A DNA stretch of 64,000 nucleotides from Heterobasidion occidentale. Taxonomy: Eukaryota; Basidiomycota; Agaricomycetes; Russulales; Bondarzewiaceae. Every line of letters starts with the position of its first letter. Positions within the stretch are counted from its first letter, which is position 1. The notes below the pieces were generated by a model. It did not search any database. It was given only the letters and a program-made list of their open reading frames with translations, and was not told where the DNA came from. The translations under genes were made by a program, and so were the position numbers. Positions 23,235 through 35,524 of the stretch are shown here, piece by piece. The DNA lies in contig JBCAQO010000007.1 in NCBI GenBank assembly GCA_039111635.1, forward strand, positions 1,674,001 through 1,738,000, read 5' to 3'.

Positions 23235-25091
23235 GCGTGTATGCTGGTGAATACACTGGTTGTGTTGGGACTGTCATAGACTTACAGACACCGTATGCTG
23301 TCTTGGACATGTTGTGTGATGGCGTCCATATCTCTGGACATGTTCTTCTGGCATGTATCACCTTGGAGGTCAAAGTAGGGGAGTACGTGGAAATTATCAC
23401 TGGCCTCCACAAAGGACATACCGGTTTGGTTATTGATCGAAGTGTCGGTGAATTTGCTCTTGGGTCTGAGCAGTTGGTTGTAATCAAGAAGAACACCTAC
23501 AATCAGGTGCGATGTTGTTGTCTTTTATCATTGTTATCTCATATTCCTGCTAGGTCGTAATCTCGCCGTACGATGCTGTATCTTTACCTCCTGATTCAGA
23601 CTTGGACTTCTCGAAATATGCGCAAATATTATGCGCACAACATCTGGTTTGGGGTGCTTGTGCGCAAGTGCTGGACGGCTTGCATCGGCATCTTGTGGGT
23701 CAAATTGTTGATGTCTCTCAATCCATGGCTACTCTGTGGTTCATCAGCGAGGACCGTTTCTTGTCAATTCCCCTCGACTCCTTGGTTTTGCACTTTGAGC
23801 AGGGTGATGTTGTCAAAATAATCTGTGGTGAACACAAAGATCGTTGTGGACGTGTTTGATCGGTTGTTGATGATTCCTCCTCAAGATCTGGAGACACCAA
23901 GATTGTCATCTCCCTCACCCAAACATCGGAACTTGTGCGTGTTGCTTGCAGCCTTTCCTTGTATGCATTATTGATGAATCAATCCAGGTCACTGTTCTTC
24001 GGAGCTATGTCGTGTTTGAACTTGGAGGCCATGCAAACCAGCTGGATCCTATGATCTACAAGACGGTGGAGATTGTCAAAGGTCCCAATAAGGGGTATCG
24101 AGGCAAAGTGAGAGCCTTGGGCAATGGTGTATTCATTGTGGCAATTGAGGCAAGTCATATGTGGAAGAGCGTGCCAATTGAATACATTAGGTACGTTGCC
24201 TGTTGTGTGATGCACGCTCTTTTGTATTCACATTTGTTATAGGGAATTGCTTGATGTTCCACATCTCCTGTCTGCTTCTCGACCGTTGACCCCTCTTGCG
24301 GAAGGCATGGCGGACATGAACAAGTCTGAACTGGCCACAACTTGGGCTGGTGGCTCTTCATTGCCAACCGTAGCTCACTCAGATGGTATTTTGTTTTTAT
24401 TTTGTCGTGTGTCCTTTCATATGGATCTTTTTTTTAGTTGCCAATTCTGTGCGAGGTGCCTGGCTGTTGCACGAACACGTTCAAGTGGCAATGCAGACAC
24501 ATCGCCTGCCGCTATATTTCGATGACATGTCTGGTATTTGCGGTGCTGCTGGAAGTCAATTCACAGTTGAAACCGTCCTTCTGGCTGGTCTGCATTACTT
24601 TCCCTTAGATCATATACAGGTCAAAATACCTGATGGACTAGAGTTTTGGGCTCCTATCAGACAGGTTTCCCATATAGATGGTTATAGCGGACATGTTGTC
24701 ATTGTGATGGGTGGTAAACACATAGGTTTTGTAGGTACTTCACGTTATCTTCGGTGGCGTGATAAGGCACGCCCAAGAATGACTGTCATCACTGCTTCGG
24801 ACTCTTCATCTGTAACAGCTAAAATATCTCTGTGCACATGTGTTATATCATGATATCTGGGATCTTTTATGTACACGTACAATTGTCTTGGAAAGTTGTT
24901 TGCTGCAAACACGTCATGCTAACTTTAATATCCAATCACTTCGTTCTCATTCACAGGGTCTACGTTCAAGTGAAATTCAGTTGTACACACAATATGGACA
25001 GTTGTTGTCTATGGCCTGGTTATATTTATCCTCTATCGTAGGCTTGGGCGCTTGTGACTCCACCGTGTGTTCTACAGCTGGATATTTGTGA
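23235..25091 (+). pseudogene. Spt5-like (NGN/KOW) protein, 3' half
   Basis: Continues the gene broken at 19608. Several KOW motifs are readable: VEIITGLHKGHTGLVID (about 23390-23440), VVKIICGEHKDRCGRV (about 23810-23858), VEIVKGPNKGYRGKVRAL (about 24065-24118, the most Spt5-like) and VVIVMGGKHIGFVG (about 24695-24736). KOW domains in Spt5 contact RNA polymerase II and nascent RNA. An in-frame TGA follows GRV at about 23859. At least four introns are implied. The C-terminal part beyond about 24850 is poorly readable and probably truncated. It ends close to the convergent Helitron helicase. Confidence 0.72.
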
Positions 25092-25106
25092 TCTACGTGG
25101 TCAATG

Positions 25107-27519
25107 CTAATCACGGTATGTCAGTTCAACTGAATTGTATTTGTTGCTGCGACTTACTGATTGCATGTTCTCTTTTATCTTATCCCATGCCTCCTTGGTT
25201 CTTTGGTTCAACATCTCCAAGCGATCATCCTCAATCAATACTTCTAGGTTATGTTTGGCCATGAAGAGTTCATCGTTAAAGTCTCTGAGAAGTCGGATGC
25301 TTTCTTGCCCAGAGCTGCGAGAGAGAGCTACGTATAAATTGAAGAGGTTCAGTCTCCCTGAAGGTGGCGGCGCGATGTCTACCACAACGTATGGTATTGT
25401 TTGACCTTGAGAACGATAGTCAGTGAATGCGTAGGCCACAGTCATTGGGAATTGATGGCAATGTACGGTGCAATTTTTAGCTTTTGTATGAAGCGGTTGA
25501 ATTTTTATCCTGAACGTTTGAGATTTAGGCTCTATAGGAGTGACTTGCTCTTCCAGTCCAGGAAGTTGCGTAGTGCACGTCCGATTCATCCTGACAAGAA
25601 TGAAGGCTGGCAAATATTGAAGGGCAATCATGGCGTCGTTCTGCAATGGGGGCTCCCTTGGGTCCAGTGCAATTTCCACGACCTCGCCGCAAGCTCCATT
25701 TGCAAGATCAAGGTCTGTCGCCAAATTCACTGTGACCATCACCTTCATGCCAATCGCAAATTGTGATGTATCTGGCAGTCCATTATGTGTATCTGCTTGG
25801 TTTTTGCCTGATCAAGCAGCGACCTCGTATTGTTCCTGTAAGTTCAATGGTCGAAGTTGACCATCCTTGATTTGATCTTCTGCTTCACAAATGAATCACC
25901 TGACGCCTTCCATTTTGCAGTGCTTTCTGAGAGCTTCCTCGTTCCAATGTATCCGGATGGCATGTTGTGGGGTGACTAGTGATGCATCCTTCCATGGTGC
26001 GGATGCAAAATCAGTGGGTGGACAGCCCGGTTGGTCGAGGACCTGCATCCGTAGCATCCGAATGTTGGCTTCTTTGACCTCTCTATTCCGTAGATTTTGT
26101 AGAAAGTCTCTCCACGTCAAATCCGTGACCTGCATCTGTTCCTTTAGAATAACAACATCCTGAAACTGTCGGAATATTTCCCCCCTACACATGTCTCCTC
26201 GTCTTGTTCTGCTGGATCAGACAGCCAATAGAGCGCTTCCTTCATTTTGCATGCAACAGGAGGAAACTGGTGATGGTCCCCACAGAGGATGACATTTATA
26301 CCGCCGAATGATTGTCCATTGTCCTCTTTGTCATCAGCCTTCTTCGCGGTCCTGATCTGTCTGGAAATTGTTGCCAACATACTCTTTGATAACATGGAGT
26401 ACTCGTCTAGAATCAAATATTCTCTTGAGGCCCATTCGGCTTGCAATTTGGCTTTCACTTCGTCTGTTATAGTGTTTCCATACCGCGGGATCCTGCATAT
26501 GACATGCGTAGTCTTCCCATTGATTAGAGAAGCAGCCACCCCAGTGTATGCTGATTTACAGCTGTTTGCGGTACATAGGGCGTGGTGTGTTTTCTTGGGA
26601 TTTTGTCGATTTTTGTACCATAGCACAGAACAGCCGTAGCTCTCTAAATACTGACTCAATGATGATGAATCTTAGTTTGTTGGCCTTGCATTGAGTATCC
26701 GCAGGGCATGAACTCAGTCTTGGTGTGATTTGGTCTATTTTTGAGGTTAGCGGAAAATGCACCCTGTCGGACACTGCGTGCACTGTTGAAGCCTCGTTTT
26801 GAGCGGTAGAGGTCCAAAATTGATATATGTTGGTCTTGAAAGGTATCCCGAGGGCACCAGGTCATGATGACAAAGGGAAAAGGGATTGCAGTCGAGGGAT
26901 GGTGGTGGTGAGGCAAAGATCCTGATGACATCACAACGCCAACTAGGTCATGACACTTGCAAATTTTAGACAAAGCAGCGGTGTCCTTCAAAACATAGAG
27001 AAAAATTTACCTGGTGCCCTCGGGATACCTTTCAAGACCAACATATATCAATTTTGGACCTCTACCGCTCAAAACGAGGCTTCAACAGTGCACGCAGTGT
27101 CCGACAGGGTGCATTTTCCGCTAACCTCAAAAATAGACCAAATCACACCGAGACTGAGTTCATGCCCTGCGGATACTCAATGCAAGGCCAACAAACTAAG
27201 ATTCATCATCATTGAGTCAGTATTTAGAGAGCTACGGCTGTTCTGTGCTACGGTACAAAATTGACAAAATCCCGAGAAAACACGCCATGCCCTATGTACC
27301 GCAAACAGCTGTAATCAGTAGATGTCCTGCTCCGAGCTGTTTGAAGTGCTCTGTAACCGTTTGTATCACTTTTGATTTGCCTGTACCCCCTTCGCCCGAT
27401 AAGATCATGCGGAGAGGTGGTGGATTCTTTCCCGATAGATGCTGTTGTAAGTGCCAGGTTATGATCTCGTATGCACATTTCTGATCTTCTTTCAGCTGAG
27501 CAGGATCTGCAGCAGTCAA
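25107..27519 (-). pseudogene. Helitron helicase domain (Pif1-like), interrupted
   Basis: SF1B helicase that would unwind DNA during rolling-circle transposition. On the minus strand it has Walker A SGEGGTGKSKV (about 27390-27425). After the MITE insertion come SAYTGVAASLINGKTTH (about 26490-26545), motif II YLILDEYSML (about 26395-26430) and NVILCGDHHQFPPV (about 26265-26305). The C-terminal motifs are AYAFTDYRSQGQTIP (about 25395-25440) and LYVALSRSSGQESIR (about 25290-25335). Between the exons lie the 753-bp MITE and several frame changes. Motif II has Tyr where many Pif1 proteins have Ala (DEYSM). Confidence 0.85.
26559..27311. mobile_element. Foldback MITE, Tc1/mariner-like, in a TA site
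   Basis: A 753-bp insertion starting CAGCTGTTTGCGGTACATAG and ending with its reverse complement. The two inverted arms are about 303 bp each (about 26559-26862 and 27009-27311) around a 146-base loop. TA flanks both ends (26557-26558 and 27312-27313). Removing the element and one TA rejoins the helicase frame between HLLI and KSAYTG, which proves insertion. TA duplication and CAG ends suit the Tc1/mariner/pogo group. There is no transposase gene, so it is non-autonomous. Confidence 0.85.
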
Positions 27520-27558
27520 TGTGGCTTTAGAATATTCCTCCTCAACTAGATGAGTGGA

Positions 27559-28419
27559 TTAATGGCTAAAGTGAAGAGGCTCCACTGAAGGGCCTTGGTC
27601 GCGTGTTTGTCTGGTGTGTCCCCGTCTCCTGGTTTCATGGCTGGGGCTGGGATTGTTTTGTCGTGTGATATCCCCTTCCATCTGATGTCTCCATCTACTC
27701 AGTAGTTCCATCCTGTCTTCTTTGGCTCTCTGGATCCCAATCTTTGTATCTTTTAATTCTGTTGGCTCCCCGTTCCTGGCCTGCTTGAATATTCCTGCTC
27801 GTCTGGCATGGAAGATAGCCCCCAATGCGTGAGCTTTTTCTCTTGGAGCAATATCTGAATCTTTCATTAACACGATGTCTTCTTCTGTACGAGGTTGTTC
27901 TTTGTCTCCGTCATATGGGTCTTCACCCACGTTGTCTTCTATCTGGTCTTCAGGTATGCCTCGACATGTTCTATCGTATCTCCCTGCTAACTGGCATTTG
28001 TGATAATGTTGGATCCCGCCTATCGCCCTCTTCATGGCTGGGCTCACAGTGGATACAAAATTGTCAAATGCTAAGTCCCATTCTTTGTTCAGATCCTTCA
28101 AGTTGATCACAATTTGTCTCCAAGGTTTGAACAGCATCAGCATGCATGCACAGTAATATCTGTATATCTTGGGATCATCGTTGCGAGGTATCAGATGCAC
28201 TCCTATAATGTTTGCGAGAGTGTTATGTCCCTCCTGGCGCACAATCCTGATGGTGTTGTGACTCTTTGGATGGTCAATTTGATAGGGGACGCGATTAGAT
28301 GGTGGTCTTCCACGTGCATTGGATCGTCCACCGGCTTTGCCACCTTCAAGCGCGTCACCTTCTCTCTTCTCTGATTTGTACGTGTCCATGATGAATTGGA
28401 AGAAGTTGTAATCTTTCAA
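27559..28419 (-). pseudogene. Helitron protein, region between Rep and helicase
   Basis: An 861-base open frame on the minus strand. It contains YRYYCACMLMLFKPWR and KEWDLAFDNFV, blocks that lie between the Rep and helicase domains of agaricomycete Helitron proteins, and an upstream RVPYQIDHPKSHNTIRIVRQ. It has no known catalytic role. It is uninterrupted, unlike its neighbours. Confidence 0.75.
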
Positions 28420-28791
28420 AGCATCTCCCCGAAATCAATAGTCGGTGACCTGGGATTTGGTGTAACGTTGCCCTATTTTATCCATGTCCAACGTGACAAC
28501 GTTGTTGACTTCATGCTGTGTATGATATCAGTAAGATGTTTGTCTATCTACCATTCAACTGATCGCGTACAGAATGTGTCCCTGCATTTACTGACCCATG
28601 GACACTTTCATGCGCCAGGTTAAGTTCCGTGTTGTTGCTGTTTGAACAAATCAAAATGAGTGATTTCGTATCTTGCAAATGTATCTATCTTACCTTTGTC
28701 GTTGCTTTAGATTAGGAAACTGTTTGAGCAACTCCCCAAGGATTGTAGACCAAAATAGAGGTGTGTAGTGATGTGAATAATATATATCACT

Positions 28792-30213
28792 CTATCTCAT
28801 CAGGTAAGAAATGACCATCACCACGGCCAACTCCTGTTGATAGTTGATCGTTTGCATCACACGGAATATCATCTTCCGTTGGGCATCTTGCAGGCTGTCG
28901 ACATCTACATTTCTCGCATTGTCCGTGTTGAACGCACATGTCTTCACCATGAGTGCTGACATATTGTGACTCTTGGCTTGTTTTTTGGCGGCGTAGCTAG
29001 TAACGTACCACGTGAGATTCTTGGTGTCCCCTCCGTTGGTAAGTATCTTGCAGTCGTTGTTGCATCGCATGTTTACTGAAATTGATGGATTCTATCCATT
29101 CATCATGCCGTATAGCCTCTTTGGTCCCCACTCACTGTTCTCTCCAACAACGTCTTCATTTGCAAGGGGAAAGGGAGCGCCACGCTTGCACACGTACAGT
29201 CCTGCTTTGTTGGGAATGAGACAGCATCATCTCTTGCAGGTATGCAATTGTTGGCTTCTAACAACGCAAAGTTCCCACGAGGCTAGCCTTTCTTTGTAGT
29301 TGTCGCCATCTGGATTCGGAGGTCTTCCATATGCGATTTCCTTCTTGTTTGGAATGGCGTTGCAACTCTCTTTAGACTCCAGACCAGGTAGGTAGGCGCG
29401 GACGTTCGCCGCAATGTACGCCTTCATTCGCTCTCTAAACTCTTCCGTCTTTAACATATCCTGAAGTTCGGTCGGACTTGGAGAATGCTTGAGCCATAGC
29501 AGCAAATGAAGATGAAGAGTGCCATGTCCTTGCGATTCGACAGCCCCAAAGTATACCGCAACCCCCCATAACACCTGTCCCACTATTAATCCTTCCACTG
29601 CTGACGCGCACTTGGAATAGTTTCTCCAATATCGCTCTAATCATGAAATGAAAGAATTTGGCGGCCGCATATGGATCCATCACCACGTTGCGTGCTCGTT
29701 GTGTCTTGTTGGGACCCGTCATAGCAATGAAGTTATCAAGATCAATGTCCTCTACAGTAATGACTTGCGCAATTGGATCGTGCAAATCCAATGGGTTGAT
29801 GGTGGCCCAAACGGCAGCAGATCCTTTGGCAATCAATGTAGACCATATTTGAGTCCTCCATTGAAACTGTGATTGGTCTGAGCCCTGTACACGTGATCCT
29901 GTGGCATGGACGTGCTGAAGCAAAAGTTTGACAGCAGGATCTGAAATAGGAGAGTGGTTTGCTTCCTCTTCAGCTGCTCGTTGAAGCTTTTGTTTTGTGA
30001 TTCCAGATAAAATCCGCGCATCTGATTCAAAGTTCCTCTGCCGCATCTGGACTCTTGCAGATTGGAGCGATTGTCGTCGCTGTTGTATGCCGAAGGCGAT
30101 GAAGGGAAACATTTCGTGCCGTTGGAACCTCTTGTCAAAGTACTGCAATGCCCATCTTATATGGTCCGCAAATGGGATCAAAACAGGACAATCACTTTTG
30201 ATTCCTCCGCTGT
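28792..30213 (-). pseudogene. Helitron Rep nuclease domain (HUH, Y2)
   Basis: Endonuclease that nicks and joins DNA in Helitron transposition. Minus-strand remnants show the HUH motif in GHGTLHLHLLLWL (about 29490-29535). They also show the two-tyrosine motif in NLTWYVTSYAAKKQ (about 28970-29015), with Tyr-x3-Tyr and a following Lys. Upstream is DPYAAAKFFHFMIRAILEKLF (about 29610-29675), typical of the Helitron N domain. A frameshift separates this block from the HUH block near 29600. The 5' side is cut by LTR1 copy C at 30214. Confidence 0.83.
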
Positions 30214-31297
30214 GATGAGCATGCACCCGCTCTGGGGTCCGGGGAAGGTATTTGGGAAGCTTTGGGGAGAAGCCGACCAGCTCTAGACGCGTACCGAAGA
30301 CACCGACTATTACCAAACACGGTCGGTCCCTACCCGACCGACCGCAAGCCACCGAAGGACATTCGGCAGCACTTGGGTCAGTTCGCCCACACTTCACGTA
30401 CTTACCATGACCGCACAGGAGTGTGACGATAGGTGTTTACGAGATCGGAGCCAGTAGTCCGTTTCGGCCAATGTGCTCCGAGAGTCGGTCGGTCCTTATC
30501 GCTTATCTTCCCGACTTTCGCATGGTCGGTCAAACACAATCTTGCACCATTACTTGGCCACCCTGGTCGTACGTTACTATTTCCTTATTTTCATTGGTTC
30601 TCCAACGCCTGTTCCTACTACCTACGCTTGGACGATGGATACCGAACGTTTGGGATTTCATCATCGCTGATAGACTTTTACCTTATCGCCTTCAGGACCC
30701 ATATGGACATTTCACCTACCTTCTTATCTTCGCTGTTCGCTGGGTCTTGGCACTTGTTCGGTACTTACTCTCATTTCTCATTTCGATATTTTACTTAGGG
30801 GCTCCGTTTACTATAAAAACCCTACATACAACTCTGGAATAAACCAGCTTTCGCACCCCACAGTTCAGAGCTCATTTGCACTCATCTCAAACATCAAAAT
30901 CACCTTCGCCAACTTTAGCAAACTTGTCCTACTCGTCGTTCGGCCTTGTTCGCGTTCGTACTCGTCCCTTCGCTCGTACCCCTCGTTCGTCTTCGTATAT
31001 TGTCAGAGTCCCGTGTGGCTCTTGAAGCACGTAGTTGTTGGTCACGACACTACCTTCTCATCACCAATTGACTCCTCGACCTGACTCGACCGACCAAACG
31101 TTTGGTCAGTGTTCGGTGCAGTCCCGAAACCGTTTGGGTGCTTTAATCTCACCCTCCTCACTACTCTTCAGTGCGCCCTTGCTTTCTCAAGTCCTAACTA
31201 ACGATTCCTTGTGTATTAGATACTAGCTCCAGCACCCCCTGCATTAGAGGTTATTTTGGTGTTGTGCTCGGCACTTAGAGCCACCTCTAGCGTATCA
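30214..31297 (+). mobile_element. Solo LTR, family LTR1 (copy C)
   Basis: A 1,084-bp copy, TGATGAGC...CGTATCA, interrupting the Helitron gene between HMAA and GGIKSDCPVLIPF. It has TATA and AATAAA signals at about 30810-30840. Flanks GCTG and GCGG match in three of four bases; this is the only LTR1 copy whose mismatch is not a CpG transition. Confidence 0.8.
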
Positions 31298-32172
31298 GCG
31301 GCCATATGGAAATAGAGCGGGGAACACTTTCTCGAAAAAATTGGGGGCATTTGTGTTGTATGGTCGTTCCTCTCCCCTTTGCGGTCTCCCAAAATCATTG
31401 ACCCATTATTGTCCCCGTCTGACAGCATATCCGCCTTCTTGGCCATCATTCCAAAGGTTGGATAAACCATACAGCATCAGTTTGCTCGCTGTCAAGTTGT
31501 TGAAATCTGTATCGATAGCACCTGCAACTTGTAGTGGTATAACATCTGGGGCACCTTCATTTGGGACTACGTCAACTGTGGTCAGTTCAATGGCACTGAC
31601 TTATGAGTTTTAACACTGACCTTGTTGCTCTCCTATGTCTCGTGTCCCACCGTTCTCATCGGCACCATTACTCGCTGTATCTGCTGTGAATAACATCATT
31701 GAGAGAAGCTTGTTGACACGTTGATTGGGCTTGTACCATTTTCCATTCCTTCGCCATCCATGGGAATGTATCCAGCATTCTCTTGGTTGAGAATGTCCAC
31801 GTCTGTTGTCTGCCTTATGTTGGCCATGATCTCTGCAGGAACATCATCCTCTGGCAAAGCTTCTAGTCGGGCCTCATTAATTTCGATGTCTCCGTAATAT
31901 TTAGGATTATTGATCTTCAGCCACATGAGTGCAGCTCGTACTGCAGACCTTCAAACTTTAAATGTTGTTCGCAACCAGTTCTTCAGTAGAGTGCCATGCC
32001 CAACAAAGGTAACGGACATTACGGAGGCCAGTATTTGAACGGGACGTGGCATCAGCCTGCCCTCTGTCATATTGGCAACCGCCTTGACATCTTGCTCGTA
32101 AGTGCTAACCGTTCCTTGCATTCCGTTTTGCAGTGATGCCTGATCATTTGGATTATATCCGCTTTTGGGCAT
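31298..32172 (-). pseudogene. Helitron N-terminal domain fragment
   Basis: Minus-strand remnants between LTR1 copies D and C. They include GYNPNDQASLQNGMQGTVST, MPRPVQILASVMSVTFVGHG (about 32015-32070), WLKINNPKYYGDIEINEARL (about 31865-31925) and EDDVPAEIMANIRQTTDVDI. These are the expected order for the N-terminal part of agaricomycete Helitron proteins. Several frame changes are present. Removing LTR1 copy D rejoins FKLT with PKSGYNP. Confidence 0.75.
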
Positions 32173-33250
32173 TGATACGCTAGAGGCGGCTCCAAGTGCC
32201 GAGCACAACACCAAAACAACCTCTAATGCAGGGGGGTGCTGGAGCTAGTATCTGATACACAAGGAATCATTAGTTAGGACTTGAGAAAGCAAGGGCGCAC
32301 TGAAGAGTAATGAGGAGGGTGAGATTAAAGCGCCCAAACGGTTTTGGGACTGCACCGAACACCGACCAAAAGTTCGGTTGGTCGAGTCGGGTCGGGGGGT
32401 CGATCGGTGACGAGAGGGTAGTGTCGCAATTGACAACTATGTGCTTCAAGAGTCACATGGGACTCTGACAATATACAAAGACAGACGAGGGTACAAGTGA
32501 AGGGACGGGTACAAACACGAACGAGGCCGAACAACGAGGAGGATGAGTTTGCGAAAGTCGGTGAAGATGATTTCAATGATTGAGATGAGTGCGAATGAGC
32601 TCTGAACTGTGGGGTGTGAAAGCTGGTTTATTCCAGAGTTGTATGTAGGTTTTTATAGTAAACGGAGCCCCTAAGTAAAATATCGAACACGAAATGAGAG
32701 TAAATGCCGAACAGGCACCAAGACCTAGCGAACAGAGAAGATAAGAAGGTAGATGAGATGTCCATATGGGTTCCAAAGGTGATAAGGTAAAAGTCTATCA
32801 GCGATGACAAAATCCCGACCGTTCGGTATCCGTTGTCCAAGCGTAGGTAGCAGGAACAGGCGTTGGAGAACCAATAAAATAAAGAGGAAGTAATTGTATG
32901 ACCCGGGTGGCCAAGCGATGGTGCAAGATTGTGTTCAACCGACCATGCAGAAGTCGGGAAGATAAGTGATAAGGACTGACCAACTTACAGTGCACATCGG
33001 CCGAAACGGACCACTGGCTCTGATCTCGTAAACACCTATTGTCACACTCCTGTGCAGTCATGGTAAGTACATGAAGTATGTGCGAACTGACCCAAGTGCT
33101 GCCGAATGTCCTTCGGGGGCTTGCCGTCGTTCGGGTAGGACTATGTTCGGTGCAAGTTGGCGTCTTCGGTACTCGTCTAGCGCTGTTCGGTGTCTCACCA
33201 AAGCTTCCCGAATACCTCCCTCGGACCCTAGCGCGGGTGCATGCTCATCA
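32173..33250 (-). mobile_element. Solo LTR, family LTR1 (copy D)
   Basis: A 1,078-bp inverted copy with flanks GCAT (left) and GCGT (right), the same pair as copy B. It lies in the Helitron N-terminal coding region and points opposite to copy C, 875 bases away. Confidence 0.8.
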
Positions 33251-34540
33251 GCGTTAGTTTGAAAACGAACACTCTAGGGTAGAGTAAGGCGATGAGCTGC
33301 TGTTCAGGTGTGGTGAGTACCCTGAGTTCCCATGGAATATCTCTGATCCATAGATTGTTGGCTAATGAGAATTTTGGCGGTGTTGTAATGTCCCCTGCTT
33401 GAAGAGCTTTTTTGCACTGTCCACAAACTTGTACGGCAATGACATCCAAGTCATCGGACAATATCAATCCTTTTTTTCGAGCAGCATGCCTTCTACAAGA
33501 TGCTGGGAAGAATGAGCAATAGAGGATTGGGGATAAAGGTGCCAAGAGTTAGGTATGTCGTTCAGAGTCAGATCCTTGATGCCATCCTGTAGGACATCAC
33601 ACTCTCGTGCACAAACACCACATGTGGCCATGGCCACAGCGTCGTTTCCTGTCACCTTGTAAAACTCTCGGTAGCATTGATATAACTCTTCCTCTGTAGG
33701 CAGCGTCATATACTTGGAAATATCATGGTCCGAAGACTCTACTCAAGAATGCACTCGACACTCTTCAAATGAATCTGATGTGTGTTGCCGTTTATAGTGG
33801 CGTGAAGATTTCTCGAGGGCCATATTGGTGAGTGTTGTCAAAATAGATGGAGGGGTGCGTTGGGTCACAGCTTCTATGAGTCTTGTCTTTGTCTGGCATT
33901 CGCTTTTTGTTAGATCAATGATGCCATCGACTGCCGAGATGATGTCTAGCATGGTGAGGATGAAAAGAGGTGAACCGTCTTTGTCATTTACATGCGTCTC
34001 TATGGGGTCGGATGCGATGGGTTGGTAGGCGTGTTGGGATTTTTGTTTGCCTATGTCTCGTAGAAGTGAGATGATGGACGGGGATGCTCTGTCAACCACA
34101 GCATCTATCATCAATTGTTTGGACGTCCTTTCTTGTGCTTGTGTCATGAACTGGAATAGCTGCTGCACGTGGTGATATATCTCTTGCTTTGTTAGCCTGG
34201 AGATGTCTCACGTCACGGCTTGTACAGAGGAAGAATCATTGTCCATATGGGCTCCGAGGGAATGTAGCAATGCTATGAGATCAGGAGAGCCTCTATTCAT
34301 CACTGCTTCAATGGCTAACCCCCTATCTTTAGCTTCCACGCTTGATAATGTCAACGAACCCAAAACTACAGTCAAGATTTGCTATAGACTCAGCGAGGAA
34401 AGAGGGTCTGGGCCATGACGGTAAGAGAGGTCTTCCACCTGGGTTGACAAACTTGATGGCTGCGAAGAATCCATGGATTGTGTTTTCCAAAGAAGGCGGG
34501 TAGAGAAAGCACATATCCTCTCGACTAGTTCCATCGTATT
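33251..34540 (-). pseudogene. Helitron N-terminal extension with Cys pairs
   Basis: Minus-strand fragments: MTLPTEEELYQCYREFY, ATCGVCARECDVL and VCGQCKKALQAGDITTPPKF. These form two CxxC pairs, a zinc-binding pattern often seen ahead of the Helitron N domain. WIRDIPWELRVLTTPEQQLI follows. Farther upstream (33743-34540) are repeated acidic/basic helical segments (SPSIISLLRDI, PPSILTTLTNM) that I do not recognise. The start codon is uncertain. Confidence 0.6.
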
Positions 34541-34560
34541 CTTACCTCCTTTCATTCCAA

Positions 34561-35524
34561 ATGCTTATCCTATCAGATTGGTGTTATTGTATCCTCAACG
34601 ACATATTAGCGTATGTGATTTCAACAAAAGATAGGGACATGTTTCGAAATTACTGTCACTACCAATTCCGCCGATTTGGAACCTGCACTGACATTCCTCC
34701 TTATATGCAGAACAATGCAGATGTCAAAGTGTTTGAGCCAAGTCAACTGCGTCTTCACTTTGTGCGTTCGACGACACAAGATGTCAACCATCGTATCTTT
34801 ATGTCCAGCGAGCCCAATATTGTCGACTTTGGTTTGTCCTTACTTGTCGCAACATGCTGGCTGTGCTCATGCATGGTAGATACAACACCATTCAATGACC
34901 CTCCAATATTGATCAAAACATCGGCATTCAGTCTGGCAACTAGCATCAATGATACCGCGGGACACTCCTTATATTGGGGGACAAGGTACCTGGTCATGAA
35001 GTTTAGAGTGAGTTCCTACATTCATTGAGAGAGCATTAACATACCTATATGTTTGACAGGGGAATGCTTCGCATTTCGATTTCTGGTGGCATAGAAGAGT
35101 CACCTGGTTCAATGCTGTGCTTATTTGGCACCAAGTGGGTCCTACCGACTTCCCAGACTTTCTGACTGCCCGCTTTTCGATCTTGTTTCTATTGAACGGA
35201 CTTAATGGCGTTGGCAGATATGCCATCATGCAGTTGGCATTTTTAGCGTCATCTTTTGCAGATATGGCATTGCATTGGAAATTGAAAGTTCCCAAGGCAC
35301 TTGGTTTTGCTTTTGCAATCACCGAGAAGGGGGTTTACGGGGTACTTGTCTACAGTGCCAGTGGACATGACTTGTTCCTACATGCGTCTAATGAAGCCGT
35401 CTTAGCCCCCGTCGCGCAATTCAATAGTCCAGTAACAACGATGCCTTGTAACAAGGATTGGGCAGCAGAACGTGGCGAGGTGAAGCAAGAGGTCATAGAT
35501 GACATCCTGAAAATGGCTAAGTAA
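34561..35524 (+). CDS. Unrecognised protein, possibly decayed
   Basis: Plus-strand coding-like exons: FGTCTDIPPYMQNNADVKVF, VNHRIFMSSEPNIVDF, and after introns TWFNAVLIWHQVGPTDFPDF and LALHWKLK-like segments (FADMALHWKLKVPKALGFAF), ending DDILKMAK. Two short GT-AG introns are plausible (about 34832-34870 and 35005-35060). No known domain, signal peptide or clear membrane segment. It lies between the Helitron and the Gypsy element, head-to-head with the Helitron. It could be Helitron cargo or a lineage-specific gene; the codon pattern looks real over the last 400 bases. Confidence 0.45.

Larger units (their letters stand above)
25107..34540 (-). mobile_element. Degenerate Helitron-type element (span of coding remains)
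   Basis: Minus-strand remnants read, in order, a zinc-finger-like N-terminal region, a Helitron N domain, a Rep domain with HUH and Y2 motifs, and a Pif1-type helicase. That is the Rep/Hel protein of rolling-circle Helitron transposons. Two LTR1 copies (30214-31297, 32173-33250) and a foldback MITE (26559-27311) are inserted in it. Frameshifts and stops are frequent, so it is not autonomous. I could not fix the TC and CTRR termini, so the limits are those of coding similarity only. Confidence 0.8.
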
